Assembly (NCBI GenBank): GCA_036802685.1
Contig: DAIRVS010000037.1
Span: forward strand, 1-31,895
Source of the DNA: HGW-17 sp938004375
GTDB taxonomy: Bacteria; Myxococcota_A; Polyangia; HGW-17
DNA: 31,895 nucleotides
Reading direction: 5' to 3'
The translations under genes were made by a program, and so were the position numbers. The notes beneath the pieces are model-generated. The model ran no database searches. It was given only the letters and a program-made list of their open reading frames with translations, and was not told the DNA's origin. Positions 9,001 through 16,573 of the stretch are shown here, in pieces. Position 1 is the first letter of the stretch. Each line of letters opens with the position of its first letter.

Positions 9001-9558
9001 CTGGTTCACTGCCGACTTGGACGATCGCGCCTTGAACAGATTCTCGGCGTCGGAGCGGAGCTCCTGAAGGACGCTGCGCAGGTTGGCCGTGCCCGTGGCC
9101 GCCGAGAACAGGGCCTGTCCCAGATCGCCGGACTGCTCCAGCAGGTCGCGGCCGCCGGTGACCAGGCGCTCGTGGTCGATGCCCCAGAGCCGGCAGAACA
9201 GCGCCTCGTCCATGCCCGGCGGGAGGAACGCGGCCAGCGCCTCGTCCTCGAGGGGCTCCAGGGAGCCGGGTCGCAGCAGGGTGTGCTTGCGCCCCTTCTT
9301 TCGCCAGAACTCCAGGACCCTCTGGTCCGACAGCCGCAGTTGGCCGCCGATGCGCAGTTGGGCCTTGTCGTGGAGGTGGTCGTCCGTCGTGCGCTCGGGG
9401 ACCCCGAACAGCCAGGCGATCAGCGCCCGCAGGGTGGTGCTCTTGCCGGCCTCGTTTTCACCATGGATCAGGTGCAGGCCGTGATCCCCGTCGGACAGAT
9501 CCAGGATCTGGTCCGTGAACGGACCCCAGGCGAGGAGCTCCAGGCGGTCGATCCTCAT
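6040..9558 (-). CDS. SbcC-like / YhaN-type AAA ATPase, large subunit of a nuclease complex
   Basis: This 1172-aa SMC/Rad50-like ATPase of the YhaN (AAA_27) type has Walker A GENEAGKST at residues 33-41. About 1000 residues of coiled coil rich in Glu, Leu and Arg follow. At the C-terminus come a signature-like MSAGTRDQ (about 1083-1090), Walker B PLILDDLLVSFDD (from about 1111) and the FTHHRR H-loop. The ATPase halves come together through the coiled coil, and the protein is expected to partner with the metallophosphoesterase encoded just upstream. Its ATG overlaps that gene's stop as ATGA (9555-9558), so the two are translationally coupled. I see no CxxC zinc hook in the middle of the coiled coil, which agrees with YhaN rather than classical SbcC/Rad50. 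Likely role: DNA end processing or repair, as in Bacillus YhaO-YhaN. Confidence 0.88.
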   Translation of the reverse strand: MRIDRLELLAWGPFTDQILDLSDGDHGLHLIHGENEAGKSTTLRALIAWLFGVPERTTDDHLHDKAQLRIGGQLRLSDQRVLEFWRKKGRKHTLLRPGSLEPLEDEALAAFLPPGMDEALFCRLWGIDHERLVTGGRDLLEQSGDLGQALFSAATGTANLRSVLQELRSDAENLFKARSSKSAVNQAVAEYKKAQKLSRDACLPVAEWQKLQKDLQAIDAELDQVEQALAERLRIRSRLERVRRVRGDLAQRRNLLTILDTLRNVALLPADFSDAVRGALLERRQAVEARERLTVKGTRLRQEADLLHVRSELLDHEDELLELHKQLGAAEKALADLPMQDGKRRQLRNEAELLLKGVRPDATLDDAEALRPLLNKKRLLAELAKKSGQLILERDQLEADGREQEAERTQLEHKLASLGPAGQDLERLRAAVAGVRKAGDVEKRAGELGKQVEHDRLACASEFKRLGCYGGDMESLLGLPLPVAETLDRFERADDALLAEERALEGKKREHDETLARVEAELRVLVESGVVPSVAELTDSRRDRDACWGFIRARYVRQEAAPDAPGEFATDPDVAGTFERKVEGADRLADRLREASDRVVRRAELETQRESLRLALSRLDAAADGLRLRQEALAGRWNAVWETLGIAAGTPREMKQWLLRAERLIERLQAVEILADGHRALVRKCAALRESLLGELPGLFAGEEPPAEGLEALVSWCEQRLRQEDERLKARRQYELELDQVRRWRLQAAEKQKRVDTALQGWTRDWTLAIEGLGVDASAPVELVTETFERLSQFFEKLDKADETRKRIYGMEKVRADFEQRVDDFAESIGYPREGRDAFILAGQLHRELNEAKVTRARLDELLGQLRELTREFDDTGITLRTADEKLAGLRATAGVDDDETLVTAGAASDARRGHLAALDALERSLRSNGDGLELEQLEAEALASDADAMDAELERCLRELEELSAKRDVLRDDRRTLQIRIGEKDGSPLAAAAAEDAESQLAAIVAGAGQYLRLQMASLILERHIERYRRQHQAPVLAKAGELFSRLTLGSFAGLRDELDHAGKPVLLGVRPDHREVPMEGMSAGTRDQLYLALRLASLERHLANAEPMPLILDDLLVSFDDPRSRVCLELLAELALRTQVLLFTHHRRILELAADLRAPAGVFTHHLGRP

Positions 9559-10820
9559 TTGCCACCTCCCGTCGAGAGCAGGCGGCCGATGAGCAGGTGT
9601 TTGGCCTCCCCGATGAGCCGTTCCCAGGCGGCCGCGTCCGAGAGCTCCAGGCCCGTCCCGGGCTCGAGGGCCTCGGGGGGCAGCTTGTCGCGCAGCTCCC
9701 GCACCAGCTCCTCGAGGCCGTCGAGCCCGTCCGGGGTGGCCGGCAGCGAGGCGAGGTCCAGGATCAACCGGGCCATGGGCGAGTCGTCGGCGAGGGCGAC
9801 GTCCAGCGCCAGCCGGCGGGCGGCGTCGAGCTCGATACGCTCGAGCCAGAGCGCGTCCCCGGCGAGCTCGGCGGCCAGGCCCCGCAGGCCGTTCTCGAGG
9901 GCCTCGGGCCGCGCGGCCAGGTCGTCGGCCAGGGGTGTGACGCCCGTGAGGTGCAGGCGCATGGCCAGGGGACGACCTTCAGCGGTGTCGAGCTCCCGGG
10001 AGAGGTCGTGGCGCACCCGCGCGTGGACCTCGGGCAGGTCCGTCGCGTCAGTGAGGTCCACCTCGCACAGGGACCAGCGGAACACGTCCAGGGCCACCGG
10101 CTCGATCCCGGCGACCTCGCCGTCGTCGACCGTGACCAGCACGCAGCCCTTGGGGCCGGTCTCCCGGATGTGGCGCCCCTGGATGCAGCCGGGGAACACG
10201 ACGTGGGGACGTTCGGAGACGATTTCCTGGCGGTGGACGTGCCCCAGAGCCCAGTACTGGTGCCCGCGGGCGCGCAGATCGTCCAGGGAGCACGGAGCGT
10301 AGGGGGCGTGGCCCTCGCGGCCGTCCAGGCTGGTGTGCAGCAAGCCGATATTAAAATAGCCCTTGCGCGCCGGCTCGAACCCGGCCGCCAGGTTCTCGTC
10401 CACGTGGGAGGTGGCGAAGCTGCGCCCGGAGACGGCCACCCGGAGCTCCTCGAGGATCACCGTCTCGGCCTTCTTGGACGAGAACATCTTCACGTTGCCG
10501 GGGGTCTGCAGCGCCTTGGTCGTCTTGTTGGCTGCGTCGTGGTTGCCCGCCACGGCGAACACCCGGATGCCGTGGGCGGCGAGCCTTCCCGTCTGCCGGC
10601 TGAAGTAGAGGCCCGTGCCGTAGTCCTTCCAGTCCCCGTCGTACAGGTCCCCGGCGATCAGCACGAACGCCACCTGCTCGGAGATGGCCAGGTCCACCAG
10701 GTTCTCGAACGCCCTGCGGCAGGCGTTGCGGATGGCCTCCACCGGGGCCGATTCATAGCGGGAGAGGCCCCGCAGGGGGCTGTCCAGGTGAATGTCTGCG
10801 GCGTGAAGGAACTTGAACAT
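9555..10820 (-). CDS. SbcD-like / YhaO-type metallophosphoesterase nuclease
   Basis: This 421-aa calcineurin-like phosphoesterase of the SbcD/Mre11/YhaO family carries the metal-binding motifs in order: HAADIHLDSP (Asp9, His11), LIAGDLYDGD, VAGNHD and ALGHVHRQ. The start is the ATG at 10820 (MFKFLHAADIHL), because GGAGG sits 5 nt upstream; a GTG two codons earlier overlaps that ribosome-binding site and is rejected. The C-terminal third (residues about 240-420) is a capping/adapter region rich in Leu and Glu. With the following coiled-coil ATPase it should form a two-subunit DNA exo/endonuclease. A dyad sequence just upstream of the ribosome-binding site may control the operon. Confidence 0.88.
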   Translation of the reverse strand: MFKFLHAADIHLDSPLRGLSRYESAPVEAIRNACRRAFENLVDLAISEQVAFVLIAGDLYDGDWKDYGTGLYFSRQTGRLAAHGIRVFAVAGNHDAANKTTKALQTPGNVKMFSSKKAETVILEELRVAVSGRSFATSHVDENLAAGFEPARKGYFNIGLLHTSLDGREGHAPYAPCSLDDLRARGHQYWALGHVHRQEIVSERPHVVFPGCIQGRHIRETGPKGCVLVTVDDGEVAGIEPVALDVFRWSLCEVDLTDATDLPEVHARVRHDLSRELDTAEGRPLAMRLHLTGVTPLADDLAARPEALENGLRGLAAELAGDALWLERIELDAARRLALDVALADDSPMARLILDLASLPATPDGLDGLEELVRELRDKLPPEALEPGTGLELSDAAAWERLIGEAKHLLIGRLLSTGGGK

Positions 10821-10833
10821 CGGCACCTCCGAG

Positions 10834-10865
10834 GGTCACCGGGTGTGACCGCCATGGGTCACCGG
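10834..10865. promoter_or_regulatory. GGTCAC dyad and repeat, possible operator of the yhaO-yhaN-like operon
   Basis: GGTCAC-CGGGT-GTGACC (10834-10850) is an inverted repeat with 6-bp arms, and a further direct copy of GGTCACCGG follows at 10857-10865. The three half-sites lie immediately upstream of the ribosome-binding site of the minus-strand nuclease gene, inside the 206-bp divergent region shared with the AAA ATPase at 11027. The arrangement fits a repressor-binding site or a leader hairpin. No clear -35/-10 pair was recognised here. Confidence 0.35.
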
Positions 10866-11026
10866 ACGTGGTCGGCGCGGAAACCTGACGGACCACGGAA
10901 TTCCGAACTTGTACCCCGGCGGTGCTTTTCTGGCAACCGTGATGATCCGGGCGTGACAACGGGCAGGCGGGACAGTAGAGTAGGGCGGCGCCCGATCCGA
11001 TTCCTCGCGGGCGCGGCGGAGGGAAC

Positions 11027-12529
11027 ATGAGCGACATCCGGGAGACCCTGCGGGGAGAGGCGTCCGGCGACGTGAAGAAGGACAAGCCCGATCTGAAGCG
11101 CACGCTGGTGGGCATGGTGCTCTCGGAGCCCGAGGAGCTCAGCGCCGAGATCATCGAGCTCCACGACCTGGAGACCGACGTCCCCGTCGAGATCCAGCCG
11201 AAGATCCAGGTCAGCCAGTTGATCCCCGTGACCCGCGAGCGTCAGCCGTCGGAGCCGTCGTTTCTGCCGATGGCGCCCACCACGGTGGCGGCCACCGGAC
11301 TCTCGTACGGCTTCCTCGAGGAGTTGTGCATGAAGCACCTGTTCCAGGGGGGCGCCCTGCGCGGCACCGACCTGGTGGGGCGCGTGTGCCTGTCGCCGAC
11401 CATCGTCGAGGACGTCATGGAGCGGCTGCGCAAGAACAAGCACGTCGAGATCACCGGCAGCACGGGGCTGGGCCTGGGGCGCAGCAGCATGGTGTTCCGC
11501 ATCACCCAGCTGGGCCACGAGTTCGTCACCCGGGTGCTCGAGCGCGACCGCTACGCCGGCCCCGCGCCGGTGCCGTACAAGTACTACCAGCAGGCGGTGC
11601 ACCTGCAGACCATCCGGGGCAACGCCTTCCGCAAGGACGACCTGGAGCCCCACTTCCACGACCTGGTGCTCAAGCCCGCCGTGTTCGACGCCATCGGCCC
11701 GGCCATGAACTCGGGCAAGGCCATGTTCATGCACGGCCCGCCGGGCAACGGCAAGACCGCCATCTGCTCGCGCATGACCGCCTGCTTCGGGGGCGACATC
11801 TTCATCCCCCACGCGGTGCTGGTGGACGACTTCGTGGTCAAGCTCTTCGACGACAACCTGCACCACAAGACGGACCCGGGCCGCATCGCTCCGGGCGTGG
11901 AGCCGGGCCAGCTCGACGCGCGCTGGGTGCCCTGCCGCCGGCCCATGGTGGTGGTGGGCGGCGAGCTGGAGCTGGGCGACCTGGCCCTGCGCTACAGCGA
12001 ATCCGTGCGCTACTACGAGGCGCCGATTCAGATGAAGGCGAACAACGGCCTGCTGCTCATCGACGACTTCGGCCGCCAGCGGGTCTCGCCCCGCGAGCTG
12101 CTCAACCGCTGGATCGTCCCCCTCGAGAGCGAGGTGGACTACCTGTCCATGCACACCGGCAAGAAACTGGCGGTTCCCTTCGACGTGTTCGTGGTGTTCT
12201 CGACCAACCTCGAGCCCCGGGAGCTGGTGGACGCCGCCTTCCTGCGACGCGTGGGCTACAAGCTCGAGGTGGGCCGCCCCGACGAGGGCGTGTTCTCCGA
12301 GATCTTCCGCCAGGAGTGCCTCAAGCGCCAGATTCGCTGGGATCCGGACATGGTCGAATATCTGATCGAGGACCACTACCGCAAGCCCGGCCGCCCCTTC
12401 AACGCCTGCGAGCCCCGGGACCTGCTTTCGCAGGTCGTCGACCTCTGCCGCTACCGCGGCCTCCAGCCCGCCCTGGACCGCCACGTCCTCGACCGCGTGG
12501 TCGCGAACTATTTTATCAACAAATTCTGA
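11027..12529 (+). CDS. AAA-family ATPase with N-terminal winged-helix-like region
   Basis: This 500-aa P-loop ATPase of unknown role starts at the ATG 5 nt after GGAGG-type sequence (GGAGGGAAC). Residues 1-80 are charged and probably disordered. Residues about 88-180 (GFLEELCMKHLFQGG...LVGRVCLSPTIVEDVMERL...) look like a winged-helix DNA-binding or protein-binding domain. The AAA core follows, with Walker A MHGPPGNGKT around residues 235-244, Walker B LLLIDDFGRQ around 340, and a sensor-1-like VFSTNLEP near 390. The last residues read NYFINKF; this heptapeptide is also encoded at 30446-30466. The gene stands alone, divergent from the yhaO-yhaN-like operon and convergent with the TOPRIM gene. 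It is intact and matches the GC-rich style of the surrounding chromosome. Confidence 0.8.
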   Translation: MSDIRETLRGEASGDVKKDKPDLKRTLVGMVLSEPEELSAEIIELHDLETDVPVEIQPKIQVSQLIPVTRERQPSEPSFLPMAPTTVAATGLSYGFLEELCMKHLFQGGALRGTDLVGRVCLSPTIVEDVMERLRKNKHVEITGSTGLGLGRSSMVFRITQLGHEFVTRVLERDRYAGPAPVPYKYYQQAVHLQTIRGNAFRKDDLEPHFHDLVLKPAVFDAIGPAMNSGKAMFMHGPPGNGKTAICSRMTACFGGDIFIPHAVLVDDFVVKLFDDNLHHKTDPGRIAPGVEPGQLDARWVPCRRPMVVVGGELELGDLALRYSESVRYYEAPIQMKANNGLLLIDDFGRQRVSPRELLNRWIVPLESEVDYLSMHTGKKLAVPFDVFVVFSTNLEPRELVDAAFLRRVGYKLEVGRPDEGVFSEIFRQECLKRQIRWDPDMVEYLIEDHYRKPGRPFNACEPRDLLSQVVDLCRYRGLQPALDRHVLDRVVANYFINKF

Positions 12530-12582
12530 AATGATTACCAGCACTTCCGAATCAAGGCCGCATCCCCCGAATTCGGGCCAGT

Positions 12583-12611
12583 TTCCGTGAACGTTCACGG
12601 AACCTTCACGT
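12583..12611. repeat. 20-bp perfect palindrome with an 18-bp segment repeated at 30372
   Basis: TTCCGTGAACGTTCACGGAA (12583-12602) is a perfect palindrome in the intergenic space after the AAA ATPase. The overlapping segment TTCACGGAACCTTCACGT (12594-12611) recurs exactly, in reverse complement, at 30372-30389. Both loci also lie beside a sequence encoding NYFINKF-stop. This suggests a dispersed intergenic repeat or a protein-binding site. Confidence 0.5.
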
Positions 12612-12636
12612 GATAGGATTCACGAGAAAGACGCAC

Positions 12637-12657
12637 AAAACGTAACCCCGGGTTACG
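12637..12657 (-). terminator. possible intrinsic terminator of the ATPase-TOPRIM operon
   Basis: The sequence CGTAACCCCGGGTTACG (12641-12657) is an odd-length perfect dyad with 8-bp arms, GC-rich in the centre. Read on the minus strand it is followed by TTTTGTG and lies about 17 nt beyond the stop of the TOPRIM-like gene, as expected for a Rho-independent terminator. On the plus strand the T-run after it is weaker (GTTTGTTC). The T-tract is short, so an operator or a bidirectional element remains possible. Confidence 0.45.
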
Positions 12658-12673
12658 GTTTGTTCACCACGAA

Positions 12674-13405
12674 TCAAGCTCTATTCATGTCTTGAACCAC
12701 AGAAGCGAGCCGGTTTTTGAACCGGTGGAAGCTGGGCATGTCGATGACGCCGGGGTCCAATGAACCGTCCTGAATCATCTCGTTGAGGTCGGAGGTCGTC
12801 TTCCCTCGTTTAGCCAGCACCTTTTTCAGTTGGGCTTTGGCTGGATTCGGCGCCTTGTCGTTGCCGGGGAGGGTCGACTCGAGGGCATCGCAATCATGGG
12901 AAACATCTTCACGTAGCGCGCACAACAGCCACGCCTCGCTCTTGGGGTTGGGGATCATGGGAACCCCATGATTGAAGCCTTCTGCAGCGAAACCATCCAT
13001 CATGGATTTCCATTTGGATTCAAAGTTGCCGCGTTTTTGAGAATGGGTGCCGTCGGCATCCCGAAAGAGCACGGCAGCCACGGGAGCCCCATGCTCAGCA
13101 GTTCTTTTCTCTTTGGCCAGCAGGGCCAAGGCCCGAGCGTTTTTAAAGAAGACGGCGTTTTCCATTTCATTTTTCTTACCGGCCAACCGCATGGGCAGAT
13201 TTCTGGAATTCGTAGCAACTTCATGTTCGGTAACGAACTCCATCACTTTCGAATCAAATGGAGAATCGCCGACCAATTCATCCAGCAGGCGGTCCAGAAT
13301 CAGCCCCATGGGACCTGGCTGGAACTCCGAGCCGGTGCACCGGCGCTGGCCGAAGTCACACTGCCCCATGTCGGTCTTTCCTTCCCCGGAAACCAGGAAG
13401 AACAT
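12674..13405 (-). CDS. TOPRIM-like (DUF4276/RloB-like) nuclease-type partner of the adjacent ATPase
   Basis: This 243-aa protein begins MFFLVSGEGKTDMG, resembling the first TOPRIM motif with acidic Glu8 and Asp12. VLFRDADGT (Asp116, Asp118) matches the TOPRIM DxD motif, and IPNPKSEAWLLCAL (Glu157) is typical of DUF4276/RloB-like proteins. These families are predicted nucleases that partner ABC-type ATPases in anti-phage systems. The ATG at 13405 lies only 3 bp after the upstream ATPase stop, so the two form one translational unit. The gene is visibly less GC-rich than its neighbours, consistent with horizontal acquisition. I infer an effector whose activity is gated by the ATPase. The fold call rests on motifs only, and I cannot choose between DUF4276, RloB and an unnamed relative. 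Confidence 0.65.
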   Translation of the reverse strand: MFFLVSGEGKTDMGQCDFGQRRCTGSEFQPGPMGLILDRLLDELVGDSPFDSKVMEFVTEHEVATNSRNLPMRLAGKKNEMENAVFFKNARALALLAKEKRTAEHGAPVAAVLFRDADGTHSQKRGNFESKWKSMMDGFAAEGFNHGVPMIPNPKSEAWLLCALREDVSHDCDALESTLPGNDKAPNPAKAQLKKVLAKRGKTTSDLNEMIQDGSLDPGVIDMPSFHRFKNRLASVVQDMNRA

Positions 13406-13408
13406 GAC

Positions 13409-14644
13409 TCAATCCCCGTCCTTCTTCGCGGACGTGGAAGAGAGCCGCTCCACCATGGTGGTCAAATCGGTGTCCGCGAAGACCTCGCCGGGGCCCAGCA
13501 TCCCCAGCTTGTCCCGCGTCTCCTCCTGCTCGAAGTAGCGGCAAGTGCGGGTGTACCCTTCTGGGGTCTTGTATATCAAATGGACTCCCGCCCGTGCGAC
13601 GTCATCGTCGAGGTAGTTGAGCACCATGGGGCTGTGAGTGGTCACCACGACCTGTTTGCCACGCTTCCCCTGGTCGACGAGGAAGTCCATCAATTTTTCC
13701 ACCAGCGACGGATGCACGCCGTTCTCGATCTCGTCAAACAGGAGGAACCGGTGCGGACCGTAGGCCTGCGCGAGGACGGCGATCACGCGCAGGAAGCCGT
13801 CGTTGATGTGGGCCGCGTCGACCGTGCCGCTGCCCGGGTAGGACTCCTGGATGCGCAGGTTCCTCCAGCCGTACTTCCCATTGGCGACACGCCATTCTGA
13901 GAGCCCGGGATAAAACTCACGGAGTTTCTCGAGCAGCTCCTCCCTGGCACCGGTCGGGAGTTGGTCGAGATACGAGGCGAGGCGTTCGCCTCCAGGCCCC
14001 ATATCGACTGCTTTTCGCGACTTTCTGCGGAGTTTGTCCGGTGACAGCAGCTCCAGCGAACAGAGAGATGATAGATTTTCTTTAACTTCTGAGAGGGCAG
14101 GGTGAAATTCAGACAACTTCAATGTTGAAAGGACGGACCCATCATACTCAAAGGAAACTCGCGATGACGCCGGAGTTATGTTGGAGTCATCTTTATTTAT
14201 GCTGAGTTTGCCGTCTTTCAATCTCAATATGCCTTTTTGGAATAGCACGTTAGAGTCGCCATTTTCCATTTCCAGCATGATGGTCTCGCTGGTGCACTTC
14301 AACATGGTACAATTGAAACGCGCCTCCCACTTCGCCTTTTTCCCATCTGCCAAGGTCATTCCAACTTCCAGCTCGATAACTGGCGTTCGTTTCCCAAAAT
14401 GACTGGATAAATCGGCTGGTTTCCACTCACGCATCTCAATCCAAGAACGCACATCCCCGATGATGATGTGAGAAATCAGGTCAAACGCCTGGAGTATGGT
14501 CGTTTTTCCTGCACCGTTGAGCCCGATCAAACAAGAAAAACCATTCAATTGAAATTCGGGCGGAAGTGATAGGGGAAAGGCGAATTCTGGTATCTTGAAA
14601 TCAACCAGCGATTTGAAGTTAGCTATGTGAAACCAATTGATCAT
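13409..14644 (-). CDS. AAA_15/AAA_21-type ABC-like ATPase, sensor-type partner of the TOPRIM protein
   Basis: This 411-aa ATPase begins MINWFHIANFKSLVDFKI, the usual start of OLD/RloA/AriA-like ATPases. Walker A GLNGAGKTT is at residues 41-49. Near the C-terminus come FLLFDEIENGVHPSL (Walker B Asp304/Glu305) and QVVVTTHSPMVLNYL (His switch about residue 337). The ATG at 14644 is chosen because GAGG lies about 6 nt upstream. No nuclease domain is fused; instead the TOPRIM-like gene follows 3 bp after the stop. The codon use and AT-rich stretches (for example 14040-14640) differ strongly from the flanking GC-rich genes, indicating transfer. Its position divergent from hsdM recalls the rloA/rloB genes reported inside type I restriction loci. 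It probably senses infection and licenses the TOPRIM effector, by analogy with PARIS. Confidence 0.8.
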   Translation of the reverse strand: MINWFHIANFKSLVDFKIPEFAFPLSLPPEFQLNGFSCLIGLNGAGKTTILQAFDLISHIIIGDVRSWIEMREWKPADLSSHFGKRTPVIELEVGMTLADGKKAKWEARFNCTMLKCTSETIMLEMENGDSNVLFQKGILRLKDGKLSINKDDSNITPASSRVSFEYDGSVLSTLKLSEFHPALSEVKENLSSLCSLELLSPDKLRRKSRKAVDMGPGGERLASYLDQLPTGAREELLEKLREFYPGLSEWRVANGKYGWRNLRIQESYPGSGTVDAAHINDGFLRVIAVLAQAYGPHRFLLFDEIENGVHPSLVEKLMDFLVDQGKRGKQVVVTTHSPMVLNYLDDDVARAGVHLIYKTPEGYTRTCRYFEQEETRDKLGMLGPGEVFADTDLTTMVERLSSTSAKKDGD

Positions 14645-14719
14645 CGGCCACCTCAGGGTGCCGGAAATTATCCATGTCGCCAAGCTGGAAGTCAAGGCAA
14701 CGTTCTTCCATCTTCCCCG

Positions 14720-14749
14720 TTGACATCGCACCCCCTTGGTGTTTCCAAT
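14720..14749 (+). promoter_or_regulatory. candidate sigma70 promoter of the hsdM operon
   Basis: A perfect -35 hexamer TTGACA (14720-14725) is followed after 18 bp by TCCAAT (14744-14749), which matches TATAAT at four of six positions. It lies about 80 bp before the hsdM ATG at 14831, in the 186-bp region divergent from the ATPase gene. The -10 is imperfect, so this is a candidate only. Confidence 0.35.
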
Positions 14750-14830
14750 TTTTGAGTCTCGCGAAATGCCGGCGCCACCATGCGCCCTGGTCCTTGTGTC
14801 CCCGGCCGGCTTCAGGTAGATTGGCGAACC

Positions 14831-16573
14831 ATGAACAACGTCAATCTCTCCTCGTTCATCTGGTCGGTCGCCGACCTGCTGCGCGGTGACTACAAGCAGT
14901 CCGAGTACGGCAAGGTCATCCTGCCGTTCACCGTGCTTCGGCGCCTCGACTGCGTGCTCGAGGCGACCAAGCCCGCTGTCCTGCGCGAATTGGCCGCCCG
15001 CACCAAGGCCGGGCTGAACCCCGAGCCGTTCTTGCTGCGCGCCGCCGGCTTGCACTTCTATAACGCCTCGCCGCTGGACATGAAGAAGCTCCTGGGCGAC
15101 TCGGACCACCTGCGCGAGAACCTGGAGGCCTACGTCCAGGCGTTCTCGCCGGCGGTGCGCGACCTCTTCGAGCACTTCGACTTCCACACCCAGATCGAAC
15201 GGCTCGCCAAGGCGCGGCTTTTGTACCTGGTGGCCGAGAAGTTCGCCAACATCGACCTGCACCCGGCGGTGGTGGACAACGCCGAGATGGGTGCGGTCTT
15301 CGAGGAGCTCATCCGCAAGTTCGCCGAAATCTCGAACGAGACCGCCGGCGAGCACTTCACCCCCCGCGAGGTCATCCGGCTGATGGTCAACCTCATCTTC
15401 ATCGAGGACGACGACGCCCTGACCCGCCCGGGCGTGGTGCGCTCGATCTACGACCCCACCGCGGGCACCGGGGGCATGCTCTCGGTGGCCGGCGAGCACC
15501 TGGCCGAGCTCAACCCCGCCGCCCGCCTGGTGATGTACGGCCAGGAGCTCAACCCCGAGTCCTACGCCATCTGCAAGGCCGACATGCTCATCAAGGGGCA
15601 GGACATCGGCAACATCATCTTCGGCAACACCCTCTCGGCCGACGGTCTCCCGGGCGAGCACTTCGACTACATGCTCTCCAATCCGCCGTTCGGCGTGGAG
15701 TGGAAGAAGATCGAGAAGGAAATCCGCCGCGAGGCCGAGCAGCAGGGGTTCTCGGGCCGCTTTGGCCCCGGCCTGCCGCGGGTGAGCGACGGCTCGCTGC
15801 TGTTCCTGCTGCACCTGGTGTCCAAGATGCGCCCGGCCAAGGACGGCGGCTCGCGCTTCGGCATCGTGCTCAACGGCTCCCCGCTGTTCACCGGTGGCGC
15901 GGGCTCGGGCGAGTCCGAGATCCGCCGCTACATGCTCGAGAACGACATGGTCGAGGCCATCATCGGCCTGCCCACGGACATGTTCTACAACACGGGCATC
16001 TCCACCTACGTCTGGATCGTCAGCAACCGCAAGCCCGCCCACCGGCGCGGCAAGCTGCAACTGATCGACGCCTCGGGCTTCTGGCAGAAGATGCGCAAGA
16101 GCCTGGGCTCCAAGCGCAAGGAGCTCTCGCCCGAGCACATCGAGGACATCACCCGCCTGTTCGGCGACTTCGAGGAGGTCACCCGCGACGGCGCCCCCAT
16201 CTCGCGCATCTTCCACAACGAGGACTTCGGTTACCGCACCATCACCGTCGAGCGGCCGCTTCGCGACGAGGCCGGCCGGGTCGTCAAGGGCGCCAAGGGC
16301 AAGCTCAAGGGCAAGCCCCAGCCCGACGCAGCCCTGCGCGACACCGAGAACGTGCCGCTCTGCGAGGACGTGGACGTCTACTTCAAGCGCGAGGTGCTCC
16401 CCCACGCCCCCGACGCCTGGATCGACCCCGAGAAGACCAAGGTCGGCTACGAGATCCCCTTCAACCGCCACTTCTACGTGTTCAAGCCGCCCCGGGACCT
16501 GGCCGAGATCGACGCCGACCTGAAGGTCGTCACCGACCGCATCCTGTCGATGATCGGGGAGTTGACGCGATGA
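14831..16573 (+). CDS. hsdM: type I restriction-modification DNA methyltransferase subunit HsdM
   Basis: This 580-aa N6-adenine methyltransferase subunit starts MNNVNLSSFIWSVADLLRGDYKQSEYGKVILPF, an HsdM N-terminal helical domain. The SAM-binding motif I is DPTAGTGGML (Asp208 onward), and the catalytic motif IV is NPPF at residues 284-287. EHFTPREVIRLMVNL and FYNTGISTYVWIV are further HsdM hallmarks. It should methylate the target adenine once bound to HsdS. The ribosome-binding site before 14831 is weak (AGGTAG). The stop overlaps an ATG (ATGA, 16570-16573) as if hsdS once followed directly, but here that ATG opens the repeat insert. The protein is complete, with a lysine-rich loop (KGAKGKLKGKPQ) near residues 488-499. 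Confidence 0.95.
   Translation: MNNVNLSSFIWSVADLLRGDYKQSEYGKVILPFTVLRRLDCVLEATKPAVLRELAARTKAGLNPEPFLLRAAGLHFYNASPLDMKKLLGDSDHLRENLEAYVQAFSPAVRDLFEHFDFHTQIERLAKARLLYLVAEKFANIDLHPAVVDNAEMGAVFEELIRKFAEISNETAGEHFTPREVIRLMVNLIFIEDDDALTRPGVVRSIYDPTAGTGGMLSVAGEHLAELNPAARLVMYGQELNPESYAICKADMLIKGQDIGNIIFGNTLSADGLPGEHFDYMLSNPPFGVEWKKIEKEIRREAEQQGFSGRFGPGLPRVSDGSLLFLLHLVSKMRPAKDGGSRFGIVLNGSPLFTGGAGSGESEIRRYMLENDMVEAIIGLPTDMFYNTGISTYVWIVSNRKPAHRRGKLQLIDASGFWQKMRKSLGSKRKELSPEHIEDITRLFGDFEEVTRDGAPISRIFHNEDFGYRTITVERPLRDEAGRVVKGAKGKLKGKPQPDAALRDTENVPLCEDVDVYFKREVLPHAPDAWIDPEKTKVGYEIPFNRHFYVFKPPRDLAEIDADLKVVTDRILSMIGELTR

Noticed and set aside
12674..14644. Retron or Gabija assignment for the ATPase + TOPRIM pair
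   Set aside because: No reverse transcriptase or msr/msd region is present, and the ATPase and TOPRIM are separate proteins without a UvrD-like helicase partner.
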